From contig CAYGTC010000017.1 in NCBI GenBank assembly GCA_964352735.1, forward strand, positions 10,530 to 74,529: a DNA stretch of 64,000 nt. The letters run 5' to 3'. The stretch is from NORP309 sp964352735 (GTDB lineage Bacteria; Pseudomonadota; Gammaproteobacteria; Xanthomonadales; Marinicellaceae). The notes beneath the pieces were generated by a model. It saw nothing but the letters and a program-made list of their open reading frames with translations. It had not been told where the DNA came from and made no database searches. Shown piece after piece: positions 25,998 to 35,834 of this stretch (position 1 is its first letter; every line of letters begins with the position of its first letter). Position numbers and translations under genes: made by a program.

Positions 25998-26849
25998 ATG
26001 GATCCAGAAAACACCAGTCTCATTGAGACACTTAAGCAAAATATTGGTAATTTCATCAACAACCCAGAAGCAATATTATCCATAATATCTAAACTGGTTG
26101 TCGCAATACTCATTTATTGGATTGGTAAAAAAGTAGCTAAAATTGTAGCCAGCTTGGTTGCTAAAGCTTTAGAAAAATCGAAATCCGATCCAATTTTGAT
26201 CAATTTCTTAAAAAACTTTGTTTATTTTGTATTGTTAGCAGGGGTTGTTATTGCTGCTTTAGGCCACGTAGGTATTAAGACAACTTCATTGCTTGGTATG
26301 CTCGCAGCAGCAGGACTAGCGATTGGACTGGCCTTAAAAGACTCTCTGTCGAACTTTGCATCAGGTGTAATGATTGTTATGTTCAGGCCATTCAAACTTG
26401 GCGATATGGTTGAAGTTGCAGGTTTAGTTGGTAAAGTTGAAGAAATTAAGATTTTCAGCACCATTATTGTTACAACAGATAATAAATCTATCATTGTTCC
26501 TAATGGTCAAATCACTTCAGATGCGATCACCAACCATTCAGCAAAACCCATAAGACGTGTCGATTTAGCTATGGGTGTTGGTTATGGTGACGATCTTAAA
26601 CAAGCACAGGCAATTATGATGAAAGTGATGCAAGACCACCCTTTGGTTTTGCAAGAGCCAGCACCATCAATGATTTTAACTGAACTGGCTGACAGCTCAG
26701 TTAACTTTTCAGTACGTCCATGGGCTAAAACTGAAGATTATTGGAATGTATACAGCGATATGCTAGAGCAGTTTAAAGCCGAGTTAGAAGCTGGCGGATG
26801 CAATATTCCTTATCCACAAACAGATGTACACTTACACAAAGTTGGCTAA
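25998..26849 (+). CDS. mscS: Small-conductance mechanosensitive channel
   Basis: Tension-gated inner-membrane channel of 283 aa that releases solutes on osmotic downshock. Three membrane segments (about 28-50, 68-90, 95-120) end in the glycine/alanine-rich pore helix (GMLAAAGLAIGLALKDSLSN), followed by the beta domain FRPFKLGDMVEVAG and PNGQITSDAITNHS, then the alpha-beta C-terminal domain. Length matches E. coli MscS. A strong ribosome site, GAGGAGA, precedes the ATG. Confidence 0.93.
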   Translation: MDPENTSLIETLKQNIGNFINNPEAILSIISKLVVAILIYWIGKKVAKIVASLVAKALEKSKSDPILINFLKNFVYFVLLAGVVIAALGHVGIKTTSLLGMLAAAGLAIGLALKDSLSNFASGVMIVMFRPFKLGDMVEVAGLVGKVEEIKIFSTIIVTTDNKSIIVPNGQITSDAITNHSAKPIRRVDLAMGVGYGDDLKQAQAIMMKVMQDHPLVLQEPAPSMILTELADSSVNFSVRPWAKTEDYWNVYSDMLEQFKAELEAGGCNIPYPQTDVHLHKVG

Positions 26850-26927
26850 AAGCACGCTTCAATGATGGAATCTGTGATCCGATGTTTATAACTTGGCTCA
26901 CAGATTCTTAAAATCTTCACGATCAAA

Positions 26928-27755
26928 TCAGCCATCATATTCTGGTGCAATAATTAATTGAGGATCCAACCGGGTCTTGCCCAAATTGACGCGCCAATCC
27001 AAATGCGGGCCAGTTGCCCTACCAGTCATACCGATTTCGCCGATTTTATCGCCTTGCTTAACCGACATACCTAACTCAACTTCAACTTGAGAAAGGTGCA
27101 GATAAGTTGTGGTCAGTCCATAACCATGATCAATTATGATGGTGCCGCCTGTGTAGTACATACCTGTCTGTGCCAATCTCACAATACCAGCGGCAGGTGC
27201 TACCACGGTAGTACCGGTTTTATTGGCAATATCCATTCCATAATGAGGCCTTTTCGGCTGACCGTTCAATATACGGCGCGAACCATAAACACCGCTGACG
27301 CGGCCTTCACTTGGCCATATAAAAGATTGTAAGAAATGATTGCTTTTGGTCTTAAAACCTCGGGCCTTTGCCACTTTAACATTGTCACTTTTGATTTGTT
27401 GGTAAACCGATTCCGGCGGATTAACCTTACTTGCAGGCAAGCCATCAATCACTTCTGTTGGAAAATCACGAGGGCTGACGGCCACAACTGTTGTATAAGT
27501 TTCTTTTTCATAAGTAATTGTAAGTTTTTTGTCCTTTTCGTCAAATCGGCCAAAACCAAACATAAAATATCCATCTTCATTAACGTCTACTGATTTACCA
27601 TCGATATTAATAGAGGCTGATGGGTGGGTCTGTGCAATAATCAAACCACCTTGGGTTGGCACTCCATTCATGTGTAAAAAATACCCTTGGGCTCTTGTTA
27701 TAGAAGGGTTCAGGCATATCATCAGTAAAATCAATTGTAAAATGTGAGATCTCAT
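26928..27755 (-). CDS. Secreted M23-family peptidoglycan endopeptidase
   Basis: Predicted periplasmic LytM/M23 metallopeptidase of 275 aa with signal peptide (MRSHILQLILLMICLNPSITRA), an N-terminal beta domain and a C-terminal peptidase domain. Zinc motif H-x3-D is read in PHYGMDIAN. The second motif is GPHLDWRVN, H-x-D rather than the usual H-x-H, a variant I recall from other gammaproteobacterial proteins of this subgroup. Whether it is catalytic is unclear. Confidence 0.85.
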   Translation of the reverse strand: MRSHILQLILLMICLNPSITRAQGYFLHMNGVPTQGGLIIAQTHPSASINIDGKSVDVNEDGYFMFGFGRFDEKDKKLTITYEKETYTTVVAVSPRDFPTEVIDGLPASKVNPPESVYQQIKSDNVKVAKARGFKTKSNHFLQSFIWPSEGRVSGVYGSRRILNGQPKRPHYGMDIANKTGTTVVAPAAGIVRLAQTGMYYTGGTIIIDHGYGLTTTYLHLSQVEVELGMSVKQGDKIGEIGMTGRATGPHLDWRVNLGKTRLDPQLIIAPEYDG

Positions 27756-27792
27756 ATTTTCCTCAAGGGTGTTGTTTTTTATTTACGCTGTA

Positions 27793-28266
27793 CTAAATAA
27801 TTGACAGTAAGCAAACAGAATGCACTGCTATGCCTTCTTTGCGACCACAAAACCCCAACTTTTCTGTTGTGGTGGCTTTAATGCTGATTTGATCATCTTC
27901 AATATTGAGTATTTGTGCCAAGCCTGTTTGCATGGCCTTAATATGTGGTGCAATTTTAGGTTGTTCACATATAATGGTGTTATCGATATTGTTGATTTGA
28001 TAGCCTTTATGGGTGATCAGTCCATTCACATGTTTTAAGAAAACCGTACTGTCACAATCTTTCCATTGTGGATCATTCGGAGGAAAATGCAGACCAATAT
28101 CACCCAATGCCAAAGCTCCCAGCAAAGCATCGCACATGGCATGAATCAGTACGTCGCCATCAGAGTGTGCAGCAAAAGCGCGATTAAACGGGATCTTTAC
28201 GGCTCCCAACGTCAAATGGTCGCCAGCACAAAAAGCATGAACATCATAGCCAGAACCAATTCTCAT
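27793..28266 (-). CDS. ispF: 2-C-methyl-D-erythritol 2,4-cyclodiphosphate synthase
   Basis: Cyclises CDP-ME 2-phosphate in the MEP isoprenoid pathway; 157 aa, trimeric. It has RIGSGYDVHAF, the metal ligands in AHSDGDVLIHAMCDALLGA split as D-x-H and H, and TTEKLGFCGRKEGIA. The ATG overlaps the ispD stop (ATGA), the usual ispDF coupling. Confidence 0.97.
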   Translation of the reverse strand: MRIGSGYDVHAFCAGDHLTLGAVKIPFNRAFAAHSDGDVLIHAMCDALLGALALGDIGLHFPPNDPQWKDCDSTVFLKHVNGLITHKGYQINNIDNTIICEQPKIAPHIKAMQTGLAQILNIEDDQISIKATTTEKLGFCGRKEGIAVHSVCLLSII

Positions 28267-28940
28267 TGTCTTTTCCTCAAAATAAACGTTGCAATCAACA
28301 AGTCTTCTGCATAAGTCAATTTTAAATTATCACTGCGCCCCTTAACCATGAGTGGTTTGATCCCATGTTGCTCAAATGCCGAGGCTTCATCAGTCACTTT
28401 ATCATGATCTGCATTTTCCAAAACGTCTACCAATTGTCGATACGGGAACATTTGTGGCGTTAAAGCTGCATAAAGCAAATCTCTATTGATGGTTTTTTTT
28501 ACATGTGTACCATCTTCACTGTATTTGATGGTGTCGTTCATTTTTTTAACCAGTAAACCGCCCTGATTTTTATTGTTGCATTGATCAATAAGCTTGCTGA
28601 TATCACTGGGTGCCACACAAAGACGGGCCGCATCATGAACCAGTATCCAAGTCACATCTTCAACCAAGGATTCCAGTATTTGCAAACCATGTAAAACTGA
28701 AGCAGCCCTACTGGATCCTCCAGTTGCGTACATGAGTGGTTTTTTGGCTGTCAGTTCAATGTTTTGCCACAATTGCTGATTTTTTGGCATGACCAAGACA
28801 ATGCCTTGAATTTCATCGACTTGATCAAAAGCATCGATACTGTGTTGAACCGCCAGTTTTCCAGCAACTTCAAGAAACTGCTTTGGTGTGTCTGAAGCAA
28901 ATCTTTGCCCACTTCCTGCCGCTACAATGATTGCGTACAT
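28263..28940 (-). CDS. ispD: 2-C-methyl-D-erythritol 4-phosphate cytidylyltransferase
   Basis: Makes CDP-ME from MEP and CTP; 225 aa. The nucleotide loop is AAGSGQRFASDTPKQFLEV, followed by VHDAARLCV and the C-terminal VTDEASAFEQHG and KLTYAEDLLIA motifs. First gene of the ispD-ispF pair. The ftsB gene that often precedes ispD in gammaproteobacteria is not here. Confidence 0.96.
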   Translation of the reverse strand: MYAIIVAAGSGQRFASDTPKQFLEVAGKLAVQHSIDAFDQVDEIQGIVLVMPKNQQLWQNIELTAKKPLMYATGGSSRAASVLHGLQILESLVEDVTWILVHDAARLCVAPSDISKLIDQCNNKNQGGLLVKKMNDTIKYSEDGTHVKKTINRDLLYAALTPQMFPYRQLVDVLENADHDKVTDEASAFEQHGIKPLMVKGRSDNLKLTYAEDLLIATFILRKRQ

Positions 28941-29053
28941 GATTATCCGAGAAATGTATTGTATTGATTAAGTAGCTATTCTAACATTAAGAGCGCTACA
29001 AAGTGAAAAAACAATTTCTGTTAATTAACTGACCTTAAATTAAATTAGTGAAT

Positions 29054-31099
29054 ATGAAAAGCTCTAGTCGATATGATATTTTATTTGAACCGATAAAAAT
29101 TGGACCTGTAACCACACCCAACAGGTTTTACCAAGTACCACACTGCAACGGTATGGGGCATCGTTTTCCTCGTTCTCTGGCGAAAATGCGAGGCATCAAA
29201 GCTGAAGGAGGTTGGGGGGTGGTCTGTACCGAAGAAGTTGAAATCCATCCAAGTTCTGACATAACACCCTTTAATCAAGGAAGATTATGGGATGACAGTG
29301 ATATTCCTGGCTTGCAATTAATGACCGATGCTGTTCATGAACACGGTTCATTGGCCGGCATTGAATTGGTTTATCAGGGCTTGGCTGGTAAGAACCATTA
29401 TTCCCGGCTGCCTACATTTGGCCCAACAGATGCTTCTGTGACAGGTGGCTTTCCCATGCAAGCACGTGCCATGAATAAACGAGACATAAAGCAACTGAGA
29501 AGCTGGTATAAGCAAGCCGCAATCCGCTCTAAAAAAGCAGGGTTTGACATCATTTATACCTATGCTGGTCATGGTTTATCGATATTGATGCACTTTTTAT
29601 CAAGAGCTCACAATGATCGCACCGATGAATACGGCGGCAGCTTAAAAAACCGAGTCAGGTTACTTAAAGAAGTTTTAATTGATACCAAAGAAGCCGTCGG
29701 TGATACCTGTGCAGTGGCGTTGCGCATAGCAGTAGATGAACTATTGGGCAAAGATGGCATACAAGCGCATGCAGAAGGGAGCGACATTATTGCCATGTTA
29801 GCTGAGATTCCTGATTTATGGGATGTCAATGTTTCGAGCTGGGAAAATGATTCACAAACTTCTCGATTTTCTCAAGAGGGTTTTCAAGAACAATACACCA
29901 AACATGTCAAATCACTCACCACCAAACCTGTTGTTGGTGTTGGACGATTCACCTCACCTGACACCATGGTTTCACAAGTCAAAAGAGGTGTGCTTGATTT
30001 AATTGGAGCTGCCAGACCATCTATCGCAGACCCTTTTTTGCCAAACAAAATCAAGAATGATAGAGCACAAGACATCAGAGAATGTATTGGATGCAACATT
30101 TGTGTCTCAAGTGATAATTATGCTGCGCCCATCCGTTGTACTCAAAACCCAACTATGGGTGAGGAATGGAGGAGAAATTGGCATCCAGAAAAAATCAAAA
30201 GCAAACATGAAGATGCATCAATATTGATCATTGGCAGCGGTCCGGCAGGCCTTTCATGCGCTCATGCATTAGGGCAGCGCGGTTATGAGGTCGCCATTGC
30301 AGAAAAAAAGTCTCAAGTAGGGGGAAGGGTTTTATTGGAATCGCAATTACCAGGGTTGTCTGAATGGATGAGGGTTGTTGATTATCGCATGAATGCCATT
30401 TCTGTTATGCCCAATGTTGAAATTTTTTATGAAAACGAAATCACTGCCGATAATATTCATGATTGTGGTTATGAACACATCATTATTGCCACGGGATCTC
30501 GATGGAAAGACAATGGCCACAGTAAATATACTCGGCACATATTGCCTGTTGAGGGCTCTGTTAATATTTTAACACCCGATGATTTAATGGCAGGTGCAAT
30601 TCCAGTAGGTCGCACTTGTGTTTACGATGCCGACCATTATTACATGGGTGGTATTCTCGCTGAATTGTGTGTTAATTATACCAAAGACGTTACTTATTGC
30701 ACTCCCAGCAGCAAAGTGTCCGAGTGGACTGAAAACACGCTTGAACAGCAAAGAATACACAAAAAGTTAATACAAAAAAACATTAAGATTATTTTAAATC
30801 ACCAGTTATTATCAGCACAAGATCAGCAATTGTCACTGCAATGTATTTATTCACAACAACAGCGTTTAGAGCCCTTTGATACATTAATATTAGTTACCGA
30901 ACGCAAGCCCAATGACCAACTTTATCGCAACCTCATTGAGAAACACGCATTTAAGAGTTTTAATGTGATTGGCGACGCTTATGCGCCGGGCATTATCGCT
31001 CAAGCTGTCCACTCAGGCTATTTACAGGCGACAACTTTTGAGAAAAACGATGAACAAAAGTGGTTTTTCAAACGCGATAAAACCGCTTCAATTTTTTAA
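29054..31099 (+). CDS. Trimethylamine-dehydrogenase-like iron-sulfur flavoprotein
   Basis: Oxidoreductase of 681 aa related to trimethylamine, dimethylamine and histamine dehydrogenases. An N-terminal Old-Yellow-Enzyme barrel holds FYQVPHCNG; Cys31 matches the residue that binds 6-S-cysteinyl FMN in trimethylamine dehydrogenase (Cys30). The 4Fe-4S ligands C344, C347, C350 and C362 (C-x2-C-x2-C-x11-C) match in spacing and nearly in position, apart from one residue. A C-terminal NAD-like fold follows (IGSGPAGLSCAHALGQRG). The substrate is not determined; no methylamine genes are adjacent. A GTG six bases upstream is an alternative start. Confidence 0.85.
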   Translation: MKSSSRYDILFEPIKIGPVTTPNRFYQVPHCNGMGHRFPRSLAKMRGIKAEGGWGVVCTEEVEIHPSSDITPFNQGRLWDDSDIPGLQLMTDAVHEHGSLAGIELVYQGLAGKNHYSRLPTFGPTDASVTGGFPMQARAMNKRDIKQLRSWYKQAAIRSKKAGFDIIYTYAGHGLSILMHFLSRAHNDRTDEYGGSLKNRVRLLKEVLIDTKEAVGDTCAVALRIAVDELLGKDGIQAHAEGSDIIAMLAEIPDLWDVNVSSWENDSQTSRFSQEGFQEQYTKHVKSLTTKPVVGVGRFTSPDTMVSQVKRGVLDLIGAARPSIADPFLPNKIKNDRAQDIRECIGCNICVSSDNYAAPIRCTQNPTMGEEWRRNWHPEKIKSKHEDASILIIGSGPAGLSCAHALGQRGYEVAIAEKKSQVGGRVLLESQLPGLSEWMRVVDYRMNAISVMPNVEIFYENEITADNIHDCGYEHIIIATGSRWKDNGHSKYTRHILPVEGSVNILTPDDLMAGAIPVGRTCVYDADHYYMGGILAELCVNYTKDVTYCTPSSKVSEWTENTLEQQRIHKKLIQKNIKIILNHQLLSAQDQQLSLQCIYSQQQRLEPFDTLILVTERKPNDQLYRNLIEKHAFKSFNVIGDAYAPGIIAQAVHSGYLQATTFEKNDEQKWFFKRDKTASIF

Positions 31100-31212
31100 A
31101 GTCAATTCTTCGATTTCTTTATAAGGCTTTAATTTTGTGAAAAAAGCTATTAACATTACGGCAATGAAATTTTTGAATAGAGGGCATTATTCTCAAACAA
31201 AAATGTACATAA

Positions 31213-31518
31213 TCATTGTCGTTGTATAATAATTTTCACTTTTTTCGCAGTAATTTTGAAATCCTGTTGAATTATCTGTAGAATCGAGCGGCTGTTCATG
31301 CGCACTTTACTGGCTTCTAGCTGAGATTGACACAATAAAACAATGAGATTTTGTCTGACATTCGCAATTGAACATAAACCCCGAAGTGCTAGGGGTAATT
31401 TGGATTGAAATTTTCGATCAAGCTCTCGCAAATAAGCGGCATGTTTTAAAATTCTCGGAAGATTATCATCGGAGTTTAAACAATAGCTGATTGGAGTAAG
31501 TCCAGAGTTATTACGCAT
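31213..31518 (-). CDS. dciA: DciA-like DUF721 protein
   Basis: Protein of 101 aa with the DUF721 fold of DciA, the helicase loader/operator that helps DnaB in bacteria lacking DnaC. Recognisable parts are LPRILKHAAYLRELDRKF, LPLALRGLCSIANVR and the LQIIQQDF end. I use the ATG of MRNNSGLTPIS, since the longer open frame runs into the divergent M23 gene. Position next to secA is the usual one for this family. Confidence 0.75.
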   Translation of the reverse strand: MRNNSGLTPISYCLNSDDNLPRILKHAAYLRELDRKFQSKLPLALRGLCSIANVRQNLIVLLCQSQLEASKVRMNSRSILQIIQQDFKITAKKVKIIIQRQ

Positions 31519-31562
31519 GCTTTCATTGTCAGCATAGATAAAAAAAACGCAAGAAAAAATAG

Positions 31563-32495
31563 ATGAAAAATATAATTGTTTTAAAGCAAACCAAATCAGG
31601 AACTGATAGTTATCATTTGTCTGATCAAAAATACAGACACAAATTAATAGCTGCACTGACTTTTTCAATCATCAGCTTCATGGTTATGGGCGTTGGTATC
31701 GGATACCTCTTATTTAACAGTCAGTCTCAAACCAATACAGAAATCAAAAATATACAATCACTGGTCAGTCAAGAGCAAAATGATATTCAACAATTCAAAT
31801 CAGATGTGAACAGAGAACTGGATGCCTTGGCATTACAGGTTGGTGGATTATATGCACAAAGCATGAGAATCAATGCACTTGGTGAAAGGTTAACTGATGT
31901 TGCGCAACTGGATGAATCAGAGTTTGACTTCAGAAAAGAACCCGGTATTGGTGGAGCAGGGTTGGAACTCACAAACAAAGAAAATACGCCTGAAGATTTA
32001 TTCGCTAGCCTCTATTCCATCAAATCAAGTTTTCAACAAAAAGAAGAGCAACTCGGCTTAATTAATGCCATGTTGAACGAACAAGAACAAGAACAACAAA
32101 TCAAACCATCTGGCAAACCAATCAGAAAAGGCTGGATTTCATCCAGTTACGGCAGCAGGGTTGATCCTTTTACCGGCAAACAGGCCTTTCATTCGGGCAT
32201 TGATTTTTCCGGCAAACATGGTTCAATCATTCAAGCCATGGCTGATGGCGTTGTGATATGGTCTGGAAATCGAGGAAATTATGGAAAACTGGTTGAGATT
32301 GATCACGGTTCTGGTTATGTAACCCGTTACGCACATTTAAGTGATTTATCAGTCAGTACAGGTCAAAAAGTTAAAAAAGCTCAAGAAATCGGTGTAATGG
32401 GCAAATCAGGTAGAGCCACTTCAGAACATTTACATTTTGAAGTGTTAAAAAAAGGTCATAAAGTCAACCCATGGCCCTTTTTAGCTAAAAAGTAA
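31563..32495 (+). CDS. Membrane-anchored M23 peptidoglycan endopeptidase
   Basis: Protein of 310 aa with a short cytoplasmic N-terminus, one membrane helix (about 30-52), a periplasmic coiled coil (about 55-175, Gln/Glu-rich) and a C-terminal LytM/M23 domain. The zinc motifs are complete: H-x3-D in HSGIDFSG, and HLHFEV. It probably cuts stem-peptide cross-links, as MepM does. It lies between dciA (divergent) and secA, a position often held by an M23 gene in gammaproteobacteria. Confidence 0.9.
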   Translation: MKNIIVLKQTKSGTDSYHLSDQKYRHKLIAALTFSIISFMVMGVGIGYLLFNSQSQTNTEIKNIQSLVSQEQNDIQQFKSDVNRELDALALQVGGLYAQSMRINALGERLTDVAQLDESEFDFRKEPGIGGAGLELTNKENTPEDLFASLYSIKSSFQQKEEQLGLINAMLNEQEQEQQIKPSGKPIRKGWISSSYGSRVDPFTGKQAFHSGIDFSGKHGSIIQAMADGVVIWSGNRGNYGKLVEIDHGSGYVTRYAHLSDLSVSTGQKVKKAQEIGVMGKSGRATSEHLHFEVLKKGHKVNPWPFLAKK

Positions 32496-32604
32496 AGAAT
32501 CAGTGCTTGAAATTTAATAAAAAGTATCCACTTTAAAGCTCTGAACAAAACTAACAATAAAATCATTAAGCAGGCTATAAAAGAGCCTTTGGGAAAACCT
32601 CGTC

Positions 32605-35364
32605 ATGATCCTCAATTCAATTTTCACAAAAATATTTGGCAGCCGTAACCAGAGGCTGGTTAAGTCGCTACTGAAAACGGTTGATAAAATAGATGCACTA
32701 GAACCTCAATATCAAGCAATGGATGATACTGAGCTAAAGCAACAAACACAAATTTTCAAAGACAGGCTGGCAAATGGAGAACACCTAAATGATCTCATGG
32801 TAGAGGCTTTTGCTGTGGTCAGAGAAGCATCAGTACGTGTCATGGAAATGCGCCACTATCGTGAGCAGATGATTGGTGGCATGGTACTTCATAACGGCAA
32901 AATTGCTGAAATGCGTACCGGTGAAGGTAAAACACTGGTTGGAACACTACCAGCCTACCTTAATGCACTGGCGGGACAAGGTGTACACATAGTTACGGTC
33001 AATGATTATTTGGCAAGACGTGATGCAAAGTGGATGGAGCCTCTGTATAACTTTTTAGGTATGGAAGTAGGTGTTGCAGTGCCTGAAATGACACATGAAG
33101 CCAAGAAAAAAGCTTATGCTGCCGACATTACTTATGGAACCAATAATGAATTTGGCTTTGATTATCTGCGTGATAACATGGCATTCAAATTAGAAGATAA
33201 AGTACAAAGAGAGCCTAATTTTGCCATTGTCGATGAAGTCGACTCAATATTAATTGATGAGGCCAGAACTCCGTTGATTATTTCGGGTCAAACCGATGAT
33301 TCGCCCGAACTATACCACCGCATCAATAAATTAACGCCTAGTTTAGTTGTCTCAACACAAAAAGCTGAAGCAACAGAAGGTGGTGTTAAAGCCATGATTG
33401 CGCAGAAGGTAGAAGAAGGCAAACAAGAACCAGATGGTGATTTCACCGTTGACGAAAAAACCAAGCAAGTTCACCTTACTGAACAAGGCATGGAAAATGC
33501 TGAAAATTTATGTATCAAAGATGGATTGATCAAAGAAGGTGAATCGTTATATGATTCAAAGCATTTACAATTGATGCATCACATCAATGCAGCATTGAGA
33601 GCGCAGAACTTATACCAAAATGACATAGATTATATTGTTGAAAACGGCGAAGTTGTCATCGTCGATGAATTCACTGGCCGGACACTGGCCGGTAGACGCT
33701 GGGGAGATGGGTTACATCAGGCTGTTGAAGCCAAAGAAAGCGTGCCAGTACAAAAAGAAAATCAAACATTGGCATCTGTTACCTTCCAGAACTATTTTAG
33801 ATTGTATCCTAAATTGTCAGGCATGACTGGTACTGCAGACACAGAAGCCTATGAATTTCATACCATTTATGGATTAGAGGTTGTTGTTATCCCTACTCAC
33901 AAACCCATGCTGAGAGATGATCAAGGTGACTTAGTGTTTTTAACCATGGAAGGGAAGTTTAAAGCCATCATTGATGACATCAAAGAAAGTTTTAAACGAA
34001 AACAACCCGTTTTGGTCGGAACCGCCTCTATTGAAGTTTCTGAACTGATCTCAAAGATGCTCAAGGCTGAAAAAATACCACACAACGTTCTTAATGCAAA
34101 ACAACACGAAAAAGAAGCCTTAATTGTTGCCAAAGCAGGTAAACCTGGCTCTATCACGATTGCGACCAATATGGCCGGTCGTGGAACTGATATCGTTTTG
34201 GGTGGTAACCTTGAAACTGAATTGGCTGATTTAGGTGACTCAATCAGCGAAGACGAAAAACAAAAAGCCAGAGAAAACTGGCAATCTGTTCACCAAAATG
34301 TTCTCGACAATGGCGGTTTACGCATTATTGGTACAGAACGACATGAATCACGACGCATTGATAACCAATTACGTGGCCGTGCTGGTCGTCAAGGTGACCC
34401 TGGTTCGTCACGTTTTTACATTTCTTTAGATGATAATCTCATGCGTATATTTGGTGGTAACATTGCCACAACCATGCGTAAATTTGGTATGGCTGAAGAT
34501 GAATCAATTGAACATAAATGGATCACCAGAACCATTGAGGGCGCTCAAAGAAAAGTCGAATCGCATAACTTTGATATTCGTAAAAGCTTACTTGAATATG
34601 ATGATGTTGCCAATGATCAAAGACTGGTGATGTACCAACAACGTCATGATTTAATTGAGGCCGAAGAGATAAAGGATTTTGTCACCGATATCAAAAATGA
34701 AGTTTTTGAAGACATTATTCGTCAATACATTCCATTGGAAAGCATAGAAGAACAGTGGAATATTTCTGACCTTGAATTCAACTTAAAATCGGATTATGGC
34801 ATCGATCTTAATATCCAACACTGGCTCAATACCAACGATGATATGGACGAAGTTGATTTGGTCGAAAAAACACACAAAAACATCGATCGTTTTTTCCGTG
34901 AAAAAGAGGCCATGACTGGCTCAGAGACCATGCGAAATTTTGAAAAAGCAGTATATCTGAATGTGTTAGATCAATTATGGAAAGAGCACTTATTGGCCAT
35001 GGATCACTTGCGTCAAGGCATTGGTTTACGAGGCTATGCTCAAAAACAACCGATTCAAGAGTATAAAAAAGAAGCTTTTGAGATGTTCACCTCTTTATTG
35101 GAGAGAATCAAGACCGAAGTTATACAAATCATCGCTCGAGTCAAAATACAACAACCAGAAGATGTTGATGCACTAGAACAACAGAAACAGCAAAATGTTG
35201 AATATCAACATGATTCAGCCAATAACCCAACTCAACCTCAAGAACAAGAGCAGGAACAACATGTCGAAACATTTGTTAGAGATGGCAAAAAAGTTGGCAG
35301 AAACGAAGCTTGCCCCTGTGGATCTGGAAAAAAATACAAACAATGCCATGGTAAATTGACATAA
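32605..35364 (+). CDS. secA: Preprotein translocase ATPase SecA
   Basis: Motor that drives unfolded preproteins through SecYEG; 919 aa, full length. Motifs: MRTGEGKTLVGTLPAYL (Walker A near residue 105), VDEVDSILIDEARTPLIISG in two overlapping pieces (DEAD-like box), TNMAGRGTDI and QLRGRAGRQGDPGSS. The C-terminal zinc site that binds SecB and lipid is intact (C903, C905, C914, H915). No secM-like leader was recognised upstream. mutT follows five bases after its stop. Confidence 0.98.
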   Translation: MILNSIFTKIFGSRNQRLVKSLLKTVDKIDALEPQYQAMDDTELKQQTQIFKDRLANGEHLNDLMVEAFAVVREASVRVMEMRHYREQMIGGMVLHNGKIAEMRTGEGKTLVGTLPAYLNALAGQGVHIVTVNDYLARRDAKWMEPLYNFLGMEVGVAVPEMTHEAKKKAYAADITYGTNNEFGFDYLRDNMAFKLEDKVQREPNFAIVDEVDSILIDEARTPLIISGQTDDSPELYHRINKLTPSLVVSTQKAEATEGGVKAMIAQKVEEGKQEPDGDFTVDEKTKQVHLTEQGMENAENLCIKDGLIKEGESLYDSKHLQLMHHINAALRAQNLYQNDIDYIVENGEVVIVDEFTGRTLAGRRWGDGLHQAVEAKESVPVQKENQTLASVTFQNYFRLYPKLSGMTGTADTEAYEFHTIYGLEVVVIPTHKPMLRDDQGDLVFLTMEGKFKAIIDDIKESFKRKQPVLVGTASIEVSELISKMLKAEKIPHNVLNAKQHEKEALIVAKAGKPGSITIATNMAGRGTDIVLGGNLETELADLGDSISEDEKQKARENWQSVHQNVLDNGGLRIIGTERHESRRIDNQLRGRAGRQGDPGSSRFYISLDDNLMRIFGGNIATTMRKFGMAEDESIEHKWITRTIEGAQRKVESHNFDIRKSLLEYDDVANDQRLVMYQQRHDLIEAEEIKDFVTDIKNEVFEDIIRQYIPLESIEEQWNISDLEFNLKSDYGIDLNIQHWLNTNDDMDEVDLVEKTHKNIDRFFREKEAMTGSETMRNFEKAVYLNVLDQLWKEHLLAMDHLRQGIGLRGYAQKQPIQEYKKEAFEMFTSLLERIKTEVIQIIARVKIQQPEDVDALEQQKQQNVEYQHDSANNPTQPQEQEQEQHVETFVRDGKKVGRNEACPCGSGKKYKQCHGKLT

Positions 35365-35369
35365 AGGCA

Positions 35370-35762
35370 GTGAAATCTGTCAATGTGGTTGTGTTGGTTT
35401 TAGAAAATGACCAACAACAGATACTGGTCGCTCAAAGACCGCTAGATAAACATCAAGGCGGTTTATGGGAGTTTCCTGGTGGGAAAGTAGAAAAAGACGA
35501 AGAACAATTACAAGCACTCAAACGTGAAATTAAAGAAGAGCTGAATTACGATTTAAAACAAGCCCAGCCGTTGAAAAATTTAACTTTTGAATATACTGAA
35601 CTGACAGTGATTCTGGATGTTTGGTATGGTTTAGATCCCAATGCAAAAGTCTTTTCGAATGAAAATCAACCTTTACGATGGGTTACAAAAAGTCAGCTTA
35701 AAAATTTACAGATGCCAGCAGCGAATGGACCCATTGTGGATGCCATTATGTCCATATCATGA
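35370..35762 (+). CDS. mutT: 8-oxo-dGTP diphosphatase MutT
   Basis: Removes oxidised dGTP from the nucleotide pool; Nudix hydrolase of 130 aa. The Nudix box runs from GGLWEFPGGKVEKDE through REIKEEL, with RPLDKHQGGLWEFPGG typical of MutT. It begins with GTG five bases after secA, so is likely cotranscribed, as in many gammaproteobacteria. Confidence 0.93.
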   Translation: MKSVNVVVLVLENDQQQILVAQRPLDKHQGGLWEFPGGKVEKDEEQLQALKREIKEELNYDLKQAQPLKNLTFEYTELTVILDVWYGLDPNAKVFSNENQPLRWVTKSQLKNLQMPAANGPIVDAIMSIS

Positions 35763-35834
35763 TGGTCAACACTAGATAAGATAAGTTGCAGCGGCTTTTA
35801 ACACATTTAACCAATAGAAAATTTTGTTCAACTC

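Noticed and set aside
30995..31200. Possible secM-like or other small gene before the dciA/secA cluster.
   Set aside because: No frame with a ribosome site and export signal was found.
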